A stretch of DNA of 64,000 bases from the NCBI RefSeq assembly GCF_009690625.1, contig NZ_CP033878.1, positions 496,001-560,000 of the forward strand, read 5' to 3'. The number at the start of each line of letters is the position of its first letter. Position 1 is the stretch's first letter. The notes below the pieces were generated by a model that saw only the letters and a program-made list of their open reading frames with translations, was not told the origin of the DNA and made no database searches. Below, piece after piece: positions 25,264 to 33,367 of the stretch. The stretch comes from Halorhabdus sp. CBA1104 (GTDB lineage Archaea; Halobacteriota; Halobacteria; Halobacteriales; Haloarculaceae). A program made the position numbers and the translations under genes.

Positions 25264-27137
25264 CGAACCGTCGCACGCTACTCGCATCGACGCCCGGCTT
25301 GGTTGTCGCCGGCGCACTCCTGGCCGCTGTCGCGGTGATGGCACCCGGCCAGCCGACACCGGCCGTCTTGGCCCTCGGCGCGATTGTGGTGCCGCTGGTC
25401 GGTGCCGTCGTGTTGCCGTTCGTGGCCGTCGCCGGCGATCGCGTCCGGAACGGGGCGGCCGTGTCGATCGGCCTCGCGACCGCTGGCCTGACGCTGGCAC
25501 TCCTCCCGACGGCCCTGTCGGGCGATCCGACTGTCGTTCAGTACGACCTCGCCTGGGTGCCGGCCGCCGACGTGTCCTTCGGCCTCTACCTGGACGTACT
25601 GGGTGTCATGATGGCGACGATCGCGGGGGTCGTCGGCGCGCTCGCACTCGTCTTCTCGACGCGCTTTATGGAACGGGAGGGCGGGCTGACCCGCTACTAC
25701 GCGCTCACGTTGCTGTTCGTCGGCGGCATGATCGGGTTCGTGCTGACCGACAGCCTCGTCGCGCTGTACGCCTTCTGGGAAGTGCTTGGACTGTGTTCGT
25801 TTGGCCTGATCGCCTTCTGGCTGGACGAGGAGACCTCTTTCGCGGCGGGCGTGAAGGCCTTCGTCACGACCCGCTTTGGCGACATCGGCCTGCTTGCCGG
25901 GATCGCCGTCCTGTGGGTCGGCGGCGGCACGTTCTCGATCCGCGAACTGATCGATCAGGCCGCGAGCGGCGCACTACCGGAGTGGACACTCGCCGCCGCT
26001 GGCGGACTCTTTATCCTCGCCGCGGTCGGCAAGTCCGCACAGTTCCCCTTACACGTCTGGCTCCCCGACGCGATGGAGGCCCCGACGACGAGTACGGCAC
26101 TGATCCACGCCGCCTGTATGGTCAACGCCGGGCTGTACTTGCTGGTCCGGACCCGCCCGATCTTCGACGGACTCGAATGGTGGACGACCGCCGTGCTGGC
26201 CATCGGGACGATCACCGCATTCCTGGCCGCCGTGCTCGCAACTGTCGAAAACGACTTCAAGCGTGCGCTGGCCTATTGTACGATCAGCCAGCTTGGCTAC
26301 GTGACCGCGGCGATTGGCCTCGCCGGCGGTGTCCTGCCCGCGAGCTACCACCTCCTGAGTCACTCGATCTTCAAGGCCTTGCTCTTCCTCGCAGCGGGGT
26401 CGGTCATCTACGGGATCGGCGGGACGGTCCACAAACACGTCGACATGTTCGAGTACCGCGGCGTGGGTAACCGCGAGCAGATGCCCCTGACCAACGTCGC
26501 CTTCCTCGTCGGCATTTTGGGACTGATCGGCGTGCCCGGGTTCAACGGCTTCTGGAGCAAGGAACTGATCCTCTCGACGGCACTGGAAGGCAGCGCCATC
26601 GAGCAGGTCGCCTTCGCCGTGCTGGCAGTGACGGCCGTGCTGACCGCGGTTTACTCGATCAGGATCTACTATCTCGTCTTCTACGCTGAGCCGACGGCGA
26701 GTGCCGAGGAGTCGCCCCTCGCGATGACCGGCCCGCTGGCCATGTTGGCTGGCCTGACCCTCACTTCCTGGCTGGCGATCGGGCCGCTCTCTTCGGGTCT
26801 GGAAACGTATTTCCCGGGCGCGGAGATCCACGGCTATACGATCGTGGGCTTCGTCGAGCACACGCTGACGCCCCGGACGGCAGTCCTGACGGCTGGCATC
26901 CTCGGCTTCGGCTATCTCGGCTTCCACTCCCGGGCATCGATCAACGACGCCGCACCCGGTGGACTTCTGGCTGTCCTTGAGGCCGGCTACGGCTTCGACC
27001 AGCTATACGAAGGGTTCGTCGCGGCCTACCGCTGGTTGTGTACCCGCACGCGGGCCATCCAGACGGGTGATGTGAACTACAACGCCGTCGGCATTGTCGT
27101 TGCGCTGGTGATCGCCGCGGTCGTCCTCGTCATCTGA
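25257..27137 (+). CDS. NuoL-like antiporter membrane subunit
   Basis: A 626-residue membrane protein resembling NuoL/HyfB. Pumping residues: the glutamate in SLVALYAFWEVLGLCSFGLI, the lysine in AVGKSAQFPLHVWLPDAMEA, the broken-helix signature PTTSTALIHAACMVNAGLYL, and NDFKRALAYCTISQLGYV, all well preserved. The C-terminal part (GGLLAVLEAGYGFDQLYEGF) is the lateral extension typical of L subunits. Only two antiporter-like subunits (N- and L-like) are encoded here, compared with three in respiratory complex I, so the pumping arm should be shorter. The ATG at 25257 overlaps nuoK by 7 bp. Last gene of the cluster. Confidence 0.9.
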   Translation: MVTNRRTLLASTPGLVVAGALLAAVAVMAPGQPTPAVLALGAIVVPLVGAVVLPFVAVAGDRVRNGAAVSIGLATAGLTLALLPTALSGDPTVVQYDLAWVPAADVSFGLYLDVLGVMMATIAGVVGALALVFSTRFMEREGGLTRYYALTLLFVGGMIGFVLTDSLVALYAFWEVLGLCSFGLIAFWLDEETSFAAGVKAFVTTRFGDIGLLAGIAVLWVGGGTFSIRELIDQAASGALPEWTLAAAGGLFILAAVGKSAQFPLHVWLPDAMEAPTTSTALIHAACMVNAGLYLLVRTRPIFDGLEWWTTAVLAIGTITAFLAAVLATVENDFKRALAYCTISQLGYVTAAIGLAGGVLPASYHLLSHSIFKALLFLAAGSVIYGIGGTVHKHVDMFEYRGVGNREQMPLTNVAFLVGILGLIGVPGFNGFWSKELILSTALEGSAIEQVAFAVLAVTAVLTAVYSIRIYYLVFYAEPTASAEESPLAMTGPLAMLAGLTLTSWLAIGPLSSGLETYFPGAEIHGYTIVGFVEHTLTPRTAVLTAGILGFGYLGFHSRASINDAAPGGLLAVLEAGYGFDQLYEGFVAAYRWLCTRTRAIQTGDVNYNAVGIVVALVIAAVVLVI

Positions 27138-27165
27138 CGGCCGAAAACGCACCCTTTTTGCTCGC

Positions 27166-27226
27166 GTGGCCGCCATGACTGGACAATGAGCGCCAGTACG
27201 CGACCCACGAGGTGGCGGCCATGACT
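27166..27226 (+). promoter_or_regulatory. Duplicated start region with two short upstream reading frames before purU
   Basis: A 15-bp segment (gtggccgccatgact, 27166-27180) recurs with one mismatch at 27212-27226, where it contains the purU ATG. A TATA-like cctttttg lies at about 27152-27159. The first ATG after it (27175) opens a four-codon frame ending TGA 27187-27189. This overlaps an ATG at 27186 opening a 12-codon frame (MSASTRPTRWRP) whose TGA (27222-27224) overlaps the purU ATG. It looks like a coupled leader, or a duplication accident. Confidence 0.4.
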
Positions 27227-28177
27227 CGCGATCTGACCGAGATCACCGTCGTCGGCGACGACTCGACTGGATTGATCGCTGAAGTCACGTCGCTACTCTT
27301 CGAGCGCGGGGTCAACATCGAAGATGTCGATCAGGCTGTCCGGGAGGGCGTCTTCCGGATGACGACGATGGTCGACACCAGCGAGATGATCGTTACCCAG
27401 GAAACCCTGCGGGAAGATCTGCAGGAACTGGCCGACGACCTCGGGGTCGACATCACTGTCCGATTCCCCGAGGATCGGGACACCCAGTCCATCGCTGTCC
27501 TCGTCACCAAAGAGAGTCACTGCCTGGAAGCCATCTTCGAGGCCTGGGCCAGCGGCGATATCGACGCCGACGTCGAGGTCGTCATCGGCAACCACCCGGA
27601 TCTCCAGCCGCTCGCTGAGAAGTACGACGTTCCCTTCCACGACATCGGTGACGAGAAGGGCACGCCCGACGAGGACGAACTTCTGGATCTGCTCGCCGAA
27701 TACAACGCGGACCTGATCGTCCTCGCGCGGTACATGCGCATCCTCAGCCCGGACGTTGTCTTCCGCTACGAGAGCCGGATTATCAACGTTCACCCGTCCC
27801 TCCTTCCTTCCTTCCCCGGGGCTTCGGCGTACATGCAGGCCATCGAGGAAGGTGTCCGGATTGCCGGCGTCACCGCCCACTACGTGACGACCGACCTCGA
27901 TCAGGGACCGATCATCTCTCAACGCGTGTTCAACGTCCCACCCGAGGCGACCGAGGAAGAACTCCAGCAGATCGGCCAGCCCTTAGAGGCCCAAGCACTG
28001 CTCGAGGCGATCGATCTCCACCTCAATGACGAGATCTACGTCCACCGTGGCCGGACTCGGTTGCGCGACCCCGAGGAGACCGACGCCCAGCTCGGTGCAC
28101 CCGAGCAACTCGAGCAACTCAATCCGGATCGGCCGATCGACGGACTCGGTGAAATCGTCAGCGACGCTGACGACTGA
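27221..28177 (+). CDS. purU: Formyltetrahydrofolate deformylase PurU-like
   Basis: A 318-residue protein: an ACT regulatory domain (EITVVGDDSTGLIAEVTSLL, residues 1-85), then a formyltransferase fold (SIAVLVTKESHCLEAIFEAW; active-site region LIVLARYMRILSP; NVHPSLLPSFPGASAY; VTAHYVTTDLDQGPIISQ). Family reaction: 10-formyltetrahydrofolate plus water gives tetrahydrofolate plus formate. The conserved N-H-D triad positions are recognisable (VIGNHPD, NVHPS, TDLDQGP). Compared with bacterial PurU (about 280 residues) it has an acidic C-terminal extension. ATG 27221 is favoured over the in-frame GTG at 27212 because of overlap with an upstream leader frame. It sits between the hydrogenase cluster and purC. 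Confidence 0.88.
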   Translation: MTRDLTEITVVGDDSTGLIAEVTSLLFERGVNIEDVDQAVREGVFRMTTMVDTSEMIVTQETLREDLQELADDLGVDITVRFPEDRDTQSIAVLVTKESHCLEAIFEAWASGDIDADVEVVIGNHPDLQPLAEKYDVPFHDIGDEKGTPDEDELLDLLAEYNADLIVLARYMRILSPDVVFRYESRIINVHPSLLPSFPGASAYMQAIEEGVRIAGVTAHYVTTDLDQGPIISQRVFNVPPEATEEELQQIGQPLEAQALLEAIDLHLNDEIYVHRGRTRLRDPEETDAQLGAPEQLEQLNPDRPIDGLGEIVSDADD

Positions 28178-28227
28178 GCAGTCAGCCTCTGTGTTGGGCC
28201 GGCGAGTGCCGCCGGGAGAAAAACCGC

Positions 28228-28449
28228 TTATTCGAGGCCCAGATCTGCGAGTGAGTGGGTGTGCTGCCACGCGCCAGCGACCGCACCGACGTCGAAGGTA
28301 AGAACGCCGTCTGTGAGTTCGAGTCGAACCGTGTCGCCGTCGATCTCGGTGTCGTGGAGGTGAAGCTCAAGCGGCTGGCCGAAGTCCGCGACTGCGACCA
28401 TCAGCTCACCGTTCGTTTCGAGCATTTCCTGTAGTTCGTTTGCTTCCAT
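28228..28449 (-). CDS. Small conserved haloarchaeal protein of unknown function
   Basis: A 73-residue acidic protein: MEANELQEMLETNGELMVAV, followed by a beta-rich stretch (ADFGQPLELHLHDTEIDGDT, VRLELTDGVLTFDVG) and ending HTHSLADLGLE. No catalytic motif is visible; it looks like a small beta-sheet domain. The ATG at 28449 gives the compact form; a longer in-frame start would add ten unlikely residues. It converges on purU, 50 bp apart, and shares a dyad-rich upstream region with the zinc microprotein gene. Confidence 0.6.
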   Translation of the reverse strand: MEANELQEMLETNGELMVAVADFGQPLELHLHDTEIDGDTVRLELTDGVLTFDVGAVAGAWQHTHSLADLGLE

Positions 28450-28539
28450 AGCACTCGCTGGTAGGCCCGAACGGCCCAAAAAGATTGCTACGTCATGGAT
28501 ATTCCCGACGTTCGTTCCCGCCGTGAGTGGCGCCAGTGT

Positions 28540-28564
28540 CTGTTTTTGGCCGGCCTAAAAACAG
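28540..28564. promoter_or_regulatory. 25-bp palindromic element between divergent small genes
   Basis: ctgttttt, a 9-base centre (ggccggcct, itself containing the palindrome ggccggcc), then aaaaacag: perfect 8-bp arms. It lies 91 bp upstream of the minus-strand gene start (28449) and 55 bp upstream of the plus-strand microprotein (28619). It could be an operator for both, or a bidirectional terminator-like hairpin. Confidence 0.5.
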
Positions 28565-28618
28565 GCAGAACCCGCCTCTTCTAGAAGGGCTAAACACGTC
28601 GGTCCCCGCGCTTTGGAC

Positions 28619-28729
28619 ATGCAGGTCACCCATTACGACACGTGCCAAGACTGTGGTGCCGAACTCACCGAGACCACGACCTACCGCAAACACGCCTACT
28701 GTGGCGATTGTGGCGGGACACTCGCGTGA
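28619..28729 (+). CDS. 36-residue zinc-finger microprotein
   Basis: ATG at 28619, TGA at 28727. The protein begins MQVTHYDTCQDCGAELTETT and ends YCGDCGGTLA, with two CxxC pairs (C9/C12 and C29/C32) that should bind one zinc ion in a rubredoxin-like knuckle. A TATA-like gctaaac sits 25-31 bp upstream, so it appears to be a leaderless gene. Small two-CxxC zinc proteins are abundant in haloarchaea, where some affect swarming or biofilm formation; the role here is unknown. Confidence 0.7.
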   Translation: MQVTHYDTCQDCGAELTETTTYRKHAYCGDCGGTLA

Positions 28730-28781
28730 GCGACGATAGAAACAGTCTGCACAGCGTGGCTTTCACCCCACAGCAGTCTAC

Positions 28782-29810
28782 TTACAGCCGCTCGACCCGC
28801 TCGAGTGTGTCCTCGATAGCTGGTGCGTCGAAGACCTCTTGGCCCACATACGCGTTCGTTCCTGCCTGATAGAGGTTACTCGCGACCTCGATACTGTGAC
28901 CTTCGAGCGGTTCGGGCTGGCGTTCACACAGTGCTTTCCAGTCGGCACGGTTCCGTTCACTCGCCGTCGCTTTTGCCTCGCTGACGGCCTCGACCCACGC
29001 CGGCTGCGTTCGCTTGTGATACTGCCGAATGACTTCTTTGCTGACCTCCTTGCCCTCGTAAGAAAAGCGGTTCTCGTCGAACGTCCCTACGACGTCGGCA
29101 ACGTAAATCTCTCCCTGGTAGTAGAGACATTCGATTTTGCCGTCTTCGTGAGCGAAACCTGCCTCGGCGGCCTGCCGGTTGAGGTACTCGTTGACCTCCC
29201 GTGCGACGGCTTCGAGGGCGTCGATATCGGCTTGGCCGGCGATCCGGTCGGCTTCCTCGCGTGGGAGGTAACGGTCCTGTTCCTCGTACTTCGTCGAGAA
29301 TTCGACGACCGGCTCGGGCAACTCGACCACCTCGTCGGGCCACTCCGCAGTATCGAGTCCGTGGTCTGGCGGGGCCGAGCGCTCGCGTAGACTCGACCCG
29401 ACAGGGACGGTGTTGCGAAAGACGATCTCCAGGGGCACGAGGTAGTTTTCACCGGCCGTGTCGTGATAGGCTTCGTAGTCGTATCCGTCTGTCTCGTGTG
29501 GTAGCTTCGGGACTTGCGTCAGACTGATCGCCATCTCGCGTGGTTGGCTGCCCGCGTCGATGGCCGTCTGTAGGTCCGTCAGTTCCCCGTCGACGAGGAC
29601 ACCCTCGTAGTGGGTTCCGATCCCGGCTGCATCCAGTTGTTCGAAGTTGTACGCGCCCATCGTACACAGCGACGCCCCTTTGGCCGGGATCTCGTCGGGC
29701 ATCTTCCCCCAGTCGAACACCGAGTAGTCGTCAGTGAAGACAAACGCCCCCTTGCCCAACTCGGTCGCGGTCGGCTCCTCGTCGATCCGGAACTCCTTGA
29801 CGCTGGTCAT
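28782..29810 (-). CDS. purC: Phosphoribosylaminoimidazole-succinocarboxamide synthase
   Basis: A 342-residue SAICAR synthetase (purine step eight: CAIR plus aspartate plus ATP). Motifs: [20 protein letters not shown] (nucleotide loop with S-x-F-D), [25 protein letters not shown] (the family R-N-x-x-x-G-S), [20 protein letters not shown] (metal-binding D/E) and [15 protein letters not shown]. It is longer than bacterial PurC (about 240), as is usual in haloarchaea. ATG 29810 ([13 protein letters not shown]) is chosen over an upstream in-frame ATG. With purS, purQ and purU it makes this a purine-synthesis neighbourhood. Confidence 0.92.
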   Translation of the reverse strand: MTSVKEFRIDEEPTATELGKGAFVFTDDYSVFDWGKMPDEIPAKGASLCTMGAYNFEQLDAAGIGTHYEGVLVDGELTDLQTAIDAGSQPREMAISLTQVPKLPHETDGYDYEAYHDTAGENYLVPLEIVFRNTVPVGSSLRERSAPPDHGLDTAEWPDEVVELPEPVVEFSTKYEEQDRYLPREEADRIAGQADIDALEAVAREVNEYLNRQAAEAGFAHEDGKIECLYYQGEIYVADVVGTFDENRFSYEGKEVSKEVIRQYHKRTQPAWVEAVSEAKATASERNRADWKALCERQPEPLEGHSIEVASNLYQAGTNAYVGQEVFDAPAIEDTLERVERL

Positions 29811-30108
29811 CGAATCGGGGTTCCGAGCCGGCGACCTTAGAGGTTGTACATCCACACAGACGCGCGCGTCGCCGTCGAGTGGAACCTACTCACCTCACAG
29901 GCATCTCTGCAACTGCTGTGAACGGCGCCCGTCCGTCTCAGTATCGATACTCATGCTACGTGTGTACCCCGGGGACTCAAGAATGGTTATCAGTTACCGA
30001 ACTGTCGCCCATCTGGAGTAGCTGGCTGAAACGTGAGCCAAATTTATACCAGTGGCTTTTGTTATCAAGATAGACAGAGCCACTCATAGCAACGGCCTCC
30101 ATTCTACA
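29811..30108. other. Divergent intergenic region purC / histidine kinase
   Basis: About 300 bp with no credible gene. It contains a TATA-like atttatacc at 30042-30050, suitable for the kinase gene with a short 5' leader (about 30-40 bases), and lower GC content near 29990-30070. No repeat or RNA signature seen. Confidence 0.35.
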
Positions 30109-31881
30109 ATGTGCCCCCAAGACGTTCACATTCTCTACGTTCCTGCCCTCACTCCCGATCGGGAGATCGGGACGCGACTTGCCAATATCGACCGATACGA
30201 CGTACATAGGAAGACACGCATTCAGGCGGCGCTTGACGCCGTCGCGACCGAGGACATCGATTGCATCGTCACAATCGACGACGGGAGCGACGCCAGCACC
30301 ACGCTGCTCCGCCGTCTCAGGTCGCGAGAGGGCGATACGACACCGTTCGTATTCCTCGCGGCAGATCCGGATGAAACGATAGTACGAGAAGCGTTAAACG
30401 CCGGTGCCGATCGATTTCATCGCGTCGACGCGGTTGTCGACGACCCGACGCTGTTGGCTACTGCGATCGACGAGAGTGTTCAGCCTCCGCGCCGAGACTG
30501 GCACGCCGCCCAGCAACGGTGGGAGTGTGAGCGGTTGTTCGAACACATGAACGTGGGGGTTGCCTCGCAACGAATCATCACCGATGACGAACACGACCCC
30601 ATCGATTACGAGTTCGTCGACGTCAACGGAGCTGGCTGTGACACTCTCGGAATCGACTCGGCCCAGGCGTTGCCCGTCTCGGCGTCGGCGCTGTTCGAGC
30701 AGGACCCACCGCCGCTTCTCGACCGGTATCAGACTGTCCTCGAAACGGGCGAGCCACTCTCTTTCGAAACGTACCTCCAATCGCTGGAATCGTGGTACAG
30801 CAGTGTTGCATACTCGCCCGACGGCACTCGCATTGTGACGGTTTTCGAAGACGTGACGGCCAGACGGGAACGGCAACGCGAGCTAGAACTGTTCCGGGAG
30901 ATGGCCGACCAGGCCCAGGACGCAATTTTCGTCACCGACGCGGAGACGGGGATCATCGAAGACGTCAACGAGACCGCGTGTGATCGCCTCGGATACGAAC
31001 GCTCGGAACTAGAGGGTGCAGGCGTCTGGGACATCTCGGGTTACTTTTCGGACCGAGCGGCATTTCGACGCCATCTCCGCCAACAGGACGGTGACCCGTC
31101 GTCACACATCGAGACAGTCCACGAGCGCAAAGACGGGACCGAGATCCCCGTCGAGATAATGGCTTCGACCGTCGAGATGGACGAGCATACGTGTCGGGTC
31201 GCAATGGCCCGTGATATTACCGAACGCAAAGCGCGTGAACGGGAACTCAGAGACGAAAAAGAGCGCCTCGAAGAGTTTGCAAGTGTGTTGAGTCACGACC
31301 TCCGGACGCCTCTGGAAGTGGCGACGGGACGCCTCGAGTTGGCGAGTGAAACAGTCGAATCCGACCACTTGTCCTCGGCCAAGCGAGCGCTCACACGTAT
31401 CGACGAGATCATCGAAGACGTCCTCACGCTTGTCCGGGACGGGAGCACGGTCGACGCCGACGCGATCGAGACCGTCTCGTTGGCGTCGGTCGCGCGCTCG
31501 TGCTGGCAGACAGTGAGCACGGCCGAGGCAGCCCTGCGAGTCGAAACGGACAACCGGATCGACGCTGACCCGGGGCGGCTCCGAGAACTGTTCGAGAATC
31601 TCTATCGCAACGCGGTCGAGCACGGCGGGGACGACGTGACTGTCGTGGTCGGTGACTTCGAGGATGGGTTTTACATCGCCGACGACGGCGCAGGGATTCC
31701 ACCGACAGACCGGGAGGCCGTCTTCGAGGCAGGGTACTCGACCCGGGAGTGTGGCTCAGGGCTGGGCTTGAGTATCGTCGAGTCGATCGCCCAGGCCCAC
31801 GGGTGGTGTGTCGACATCACCGAAAGCGAGCGTGGGGGCGCCCGATTCGAGTTCACTGGCCTGGAAGCGAGCATCGACTGA
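30109..31881 (+). CDS. PAS-domain sensor histidine kinase with degenerate receiver
   Basis: A 590-residue soluble kinase. Order: receiver-like domain (about 1-125), PAS-like domain (135-250), second PAS with PAC (260-372), HisKA (385-450; SHDLRTPL with phospho-His at 396) and HATPase (N box ENLYRNAVEHGG, G1 DDGAGIPP, G2 GSGLGLSIV). In the receiver, haloarchaeal relatives read D-C-V-V-T-D, but here it is DCIVTID, placing Ile at the phospho-acceptor position with an aspartate one residue later; phosphorylation there is doubtful. No membrane span, so it would sense an internal signal such as redox or oxygen (inference). ATG 30109 follows a short leader. Confidence 0.85.
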   Translation: MCPQDVHILYVPALTPDREIGTRLANIDRYDVHRKTRIQAALDAVATEDIDCIVTIDDGSDASTTLLRRLRSREGDTTPFVFLAADPDETIVREALNAGADRFHRVDAVVDDPTLLATAIDESVQPPRRDWHAAQQRWECERLFEHMNVGVASQRIITDDEHDPIDYEFVDVNGAGCDTLGIDSAQALPVSASALFEQDPPPLLDRYQTVLETGEPLSFETYLQSLESWYSSVAYSPDGTRIVTVFEDVTARRERQRELELFREMADQAQDAIFVTDAETGIIEDVNETACDRLGYERSELEGAGVWDISGYFSDRAAFRRHLRQQDGDPSSHIETVHERKDGTEIPVEIMASTVEMDEHTCRVAMARDITERKARERELRDEKERLEEFASVLSHDLRTPLEVATGRLELASETVESDHLSSAKRALTRIDEIIEDVLTLVRDGSTVDADAIETVSLASVARSCWQTVSTAEAALRVETDNRIDADPGRLRELFENLYRNAVEHGGDDVTVVVGDFEDGFYIADDGAGIPPTDREAVFEAGYSTRECGSGLGLSIVESIAQAHGWCVDITESERGGARFEFTGLEASID

Positions 31882-31951
31882 GAATCGTCTGACTACTACC
31901 TTGCGTGGCGCTTCGAGTGGCTTATGTCGATCGCGCTACAATGGCCCGGAG

Positions 31952-33301
31952 ATGAGCAATCCGGAGCGTGACGTCGTCGAATTCGTCCTGACAGCGGCCG
32001 TTTATACCGATCAGGATGACCTCGAACCCGACGATCTGCCACCCGAATATCGGGCGGTGTTCTGGGAGGATGGGACGATCGAGCGACCGGTCGTCGCGAC
32101 CGCTGAAGCGGCACGGGAAGCGACGGGCGTCGAGCGACCCTGGGCGGCCGTCTCGGAACTGATGTTTACCGACCGCGACGAATTCACCGGGGAAATCGAG
32201 TTCACGGATCGGGAGATGGCCCACGAGTGGCTCGAAAAGCGCGTCGACGCCGCACACGTACTCGAGAACCCGACCCTCGCAGCGGCCTTCGAGGACAGTT
32301 TCGAAGACGTCGGCCGCGAGCAGGCTCGCCAGCAGGTCCGCCCCGCGCGGGCCGATCGGGCCTGGATCGACAGTCTGCTACAGGAGTACTTCGCCGAGGA
32401 AGAAGAAGAGGAGATGCTCGATCTCGTGGAGATCCGCGCCCCTGAGGAAGTCGACATGACTCTCGACGAACTCGTCCTCACGTCGGATCAAGAAGACGAG
32501 ATCAACAAGCTCGTCAAGGCGATCGAACACCGCGAGTATCTCGCGAAGATCGGCCTCCGAGAGATCGGGAAACTCCTGTTCGTCGGTCCACCAGGCACGG
32601 GCAAGACGAGTGTCGCGCGCGCACTTGCCCACGACCTGGATCTGCCGTTCGTCGAGGTGAAACTGTCGATGATTACCTCTCAGTATCTCGGCGAGACTGC
32701 CAAAAACGTCGAGAAGACCTTCGAGGTGGCAAAGCGCCTCTCGCCGTGTATCCTGTTCATGGACGAGTTCGACTTCGTGGCCAAGACTCGGGCCAGCGAC
32801 GAACACGCCGCCATCAAGCGCGCGGTGAACACGCTCTTGAAATCGATCGACGAGGTGAGTCTGATCCAGGACGACGTGCTGTTGATCGGCGCGACCAACC
32901 ACCCGGATCAACTCGATGCCGCAGCCTGGCGACGCTTCGACGAGATCGTCAACTTCCCCAAACCGGACGACAAGATGCGTGCAGACATTCTGGGCGTCGT
33001 CACTCGCGACATGGAGATCGTCGACTTCGATCCCGCGGCCCTGGCGGAGATGACAGAAGGGCTGACTGGCAGCGACCTCCGACTCGTTCTCAGGGAAGCA
33101 GTCCTGGATGCACTGACCGAAGAGCGGACGACGCTCACTCAGACTGACCTCGAAGACGCCGTTGCCAACTTCGAGGAACGGGATAACCTCAAGAACCTCG
33201 ATATGATCGAGGGAGACCACGACGCTCTGGTCGCCGGCGGGACTCCGGACACGGGTGACGAGCACGATCACGCCGAACACGCAGACCACGCCCAGGATTG
33301 A
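31952..33301 (+). CDS. AAA-family ATPase
   Basis: A 449-residue protein. The N-terminal about 190 residues are unique to haloarchaeal relatives. The AAA module then has Walker A VGPPGTGKTSVA, Walker B PCILFMDEFDF, sensor 1 (LLIGATNHPD) and the arginine finger region AAWRRFDEIVNFPKPD, then a lid (LTGSDLRLVLREAVLDAL). The closest relatives are single-ring AAA proteins such as proteasome-like or Cdc48-type modules. The C-terminus is a histidine/acidic tail (DEHDHAEHADHAQD) that might bind metal. Possible roles are protein remodelling or chaperone work; no partner gene is nearby. ATG 31952 is the first convincing start after the kinase gene. Confidence 0.82.
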   Translation: MSNPERDVVEFVLTAAVYTDQDDLEPDDLPPEYRAVFWEDGTIERPVVATAEAAREATGVERPWAAVSELMFTDRDEFTGEIEFTDREMAHEWLEKRVDAAHVLENPTLAAAFEDSFEDVGREQARQQVRPARADRAWIDSLLQEYFAEEEEEEMLDLVEIRAPEEVDMTLDELVLTSDQEDEINKLVKAIEHREYLAKIGLREIGKLLFVGPPGTGKTSVARALAHDLDLPFVEVKLSMITSQYLGETAKNVEKTFEVAKRLSPCILFMDEFDFVAKTRASDEHAAIKRAVNTLLKSIDEVSLIQDDVLLIGATNHPDQLDAAAWRRFDEIVNFPKPDDKMRADILGVVTRDMEIVDFDPAALAEMTEGLTGSDLRLVLREAVLDALTEERTTLTQTDLEDAVANFEERDNLKNLDMIEGDHDALVAGGTPDTGDEHDHAEHADHAQD

Positions 33302-33367
33302 TCGTCGTCCGCTCCCCCGAGTCTTTGTCGACCCAATCTTTATTCTCCGTCCCTGGGTGAGTTCCCT

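Noticed and set aside
26049-26927. A 292-codon minus-strand frame opposite the NuoL-like gene
   Set aside because: Highly charged shadow translation of a membrane protein gene; the plus-strand product has all the expected family motifs.
18225-27137. Ordinary haloarchaeal respiratory complex I (nuo) operon
   Set aside because: C and D subunits are separate, the large subunit has both nickel CxxC pairs, the small subunit has CGSCNGC instead of the NuoB CC pair, there is no M subunit, and a HycI-type protease is encoded within.
27221-28177. Formate from PurU feeding the hydrogenase as a formate hydrogenlyase
   Set aside because: No formate dehydrogenase gene is in the window; adjacency alone does not support the link.
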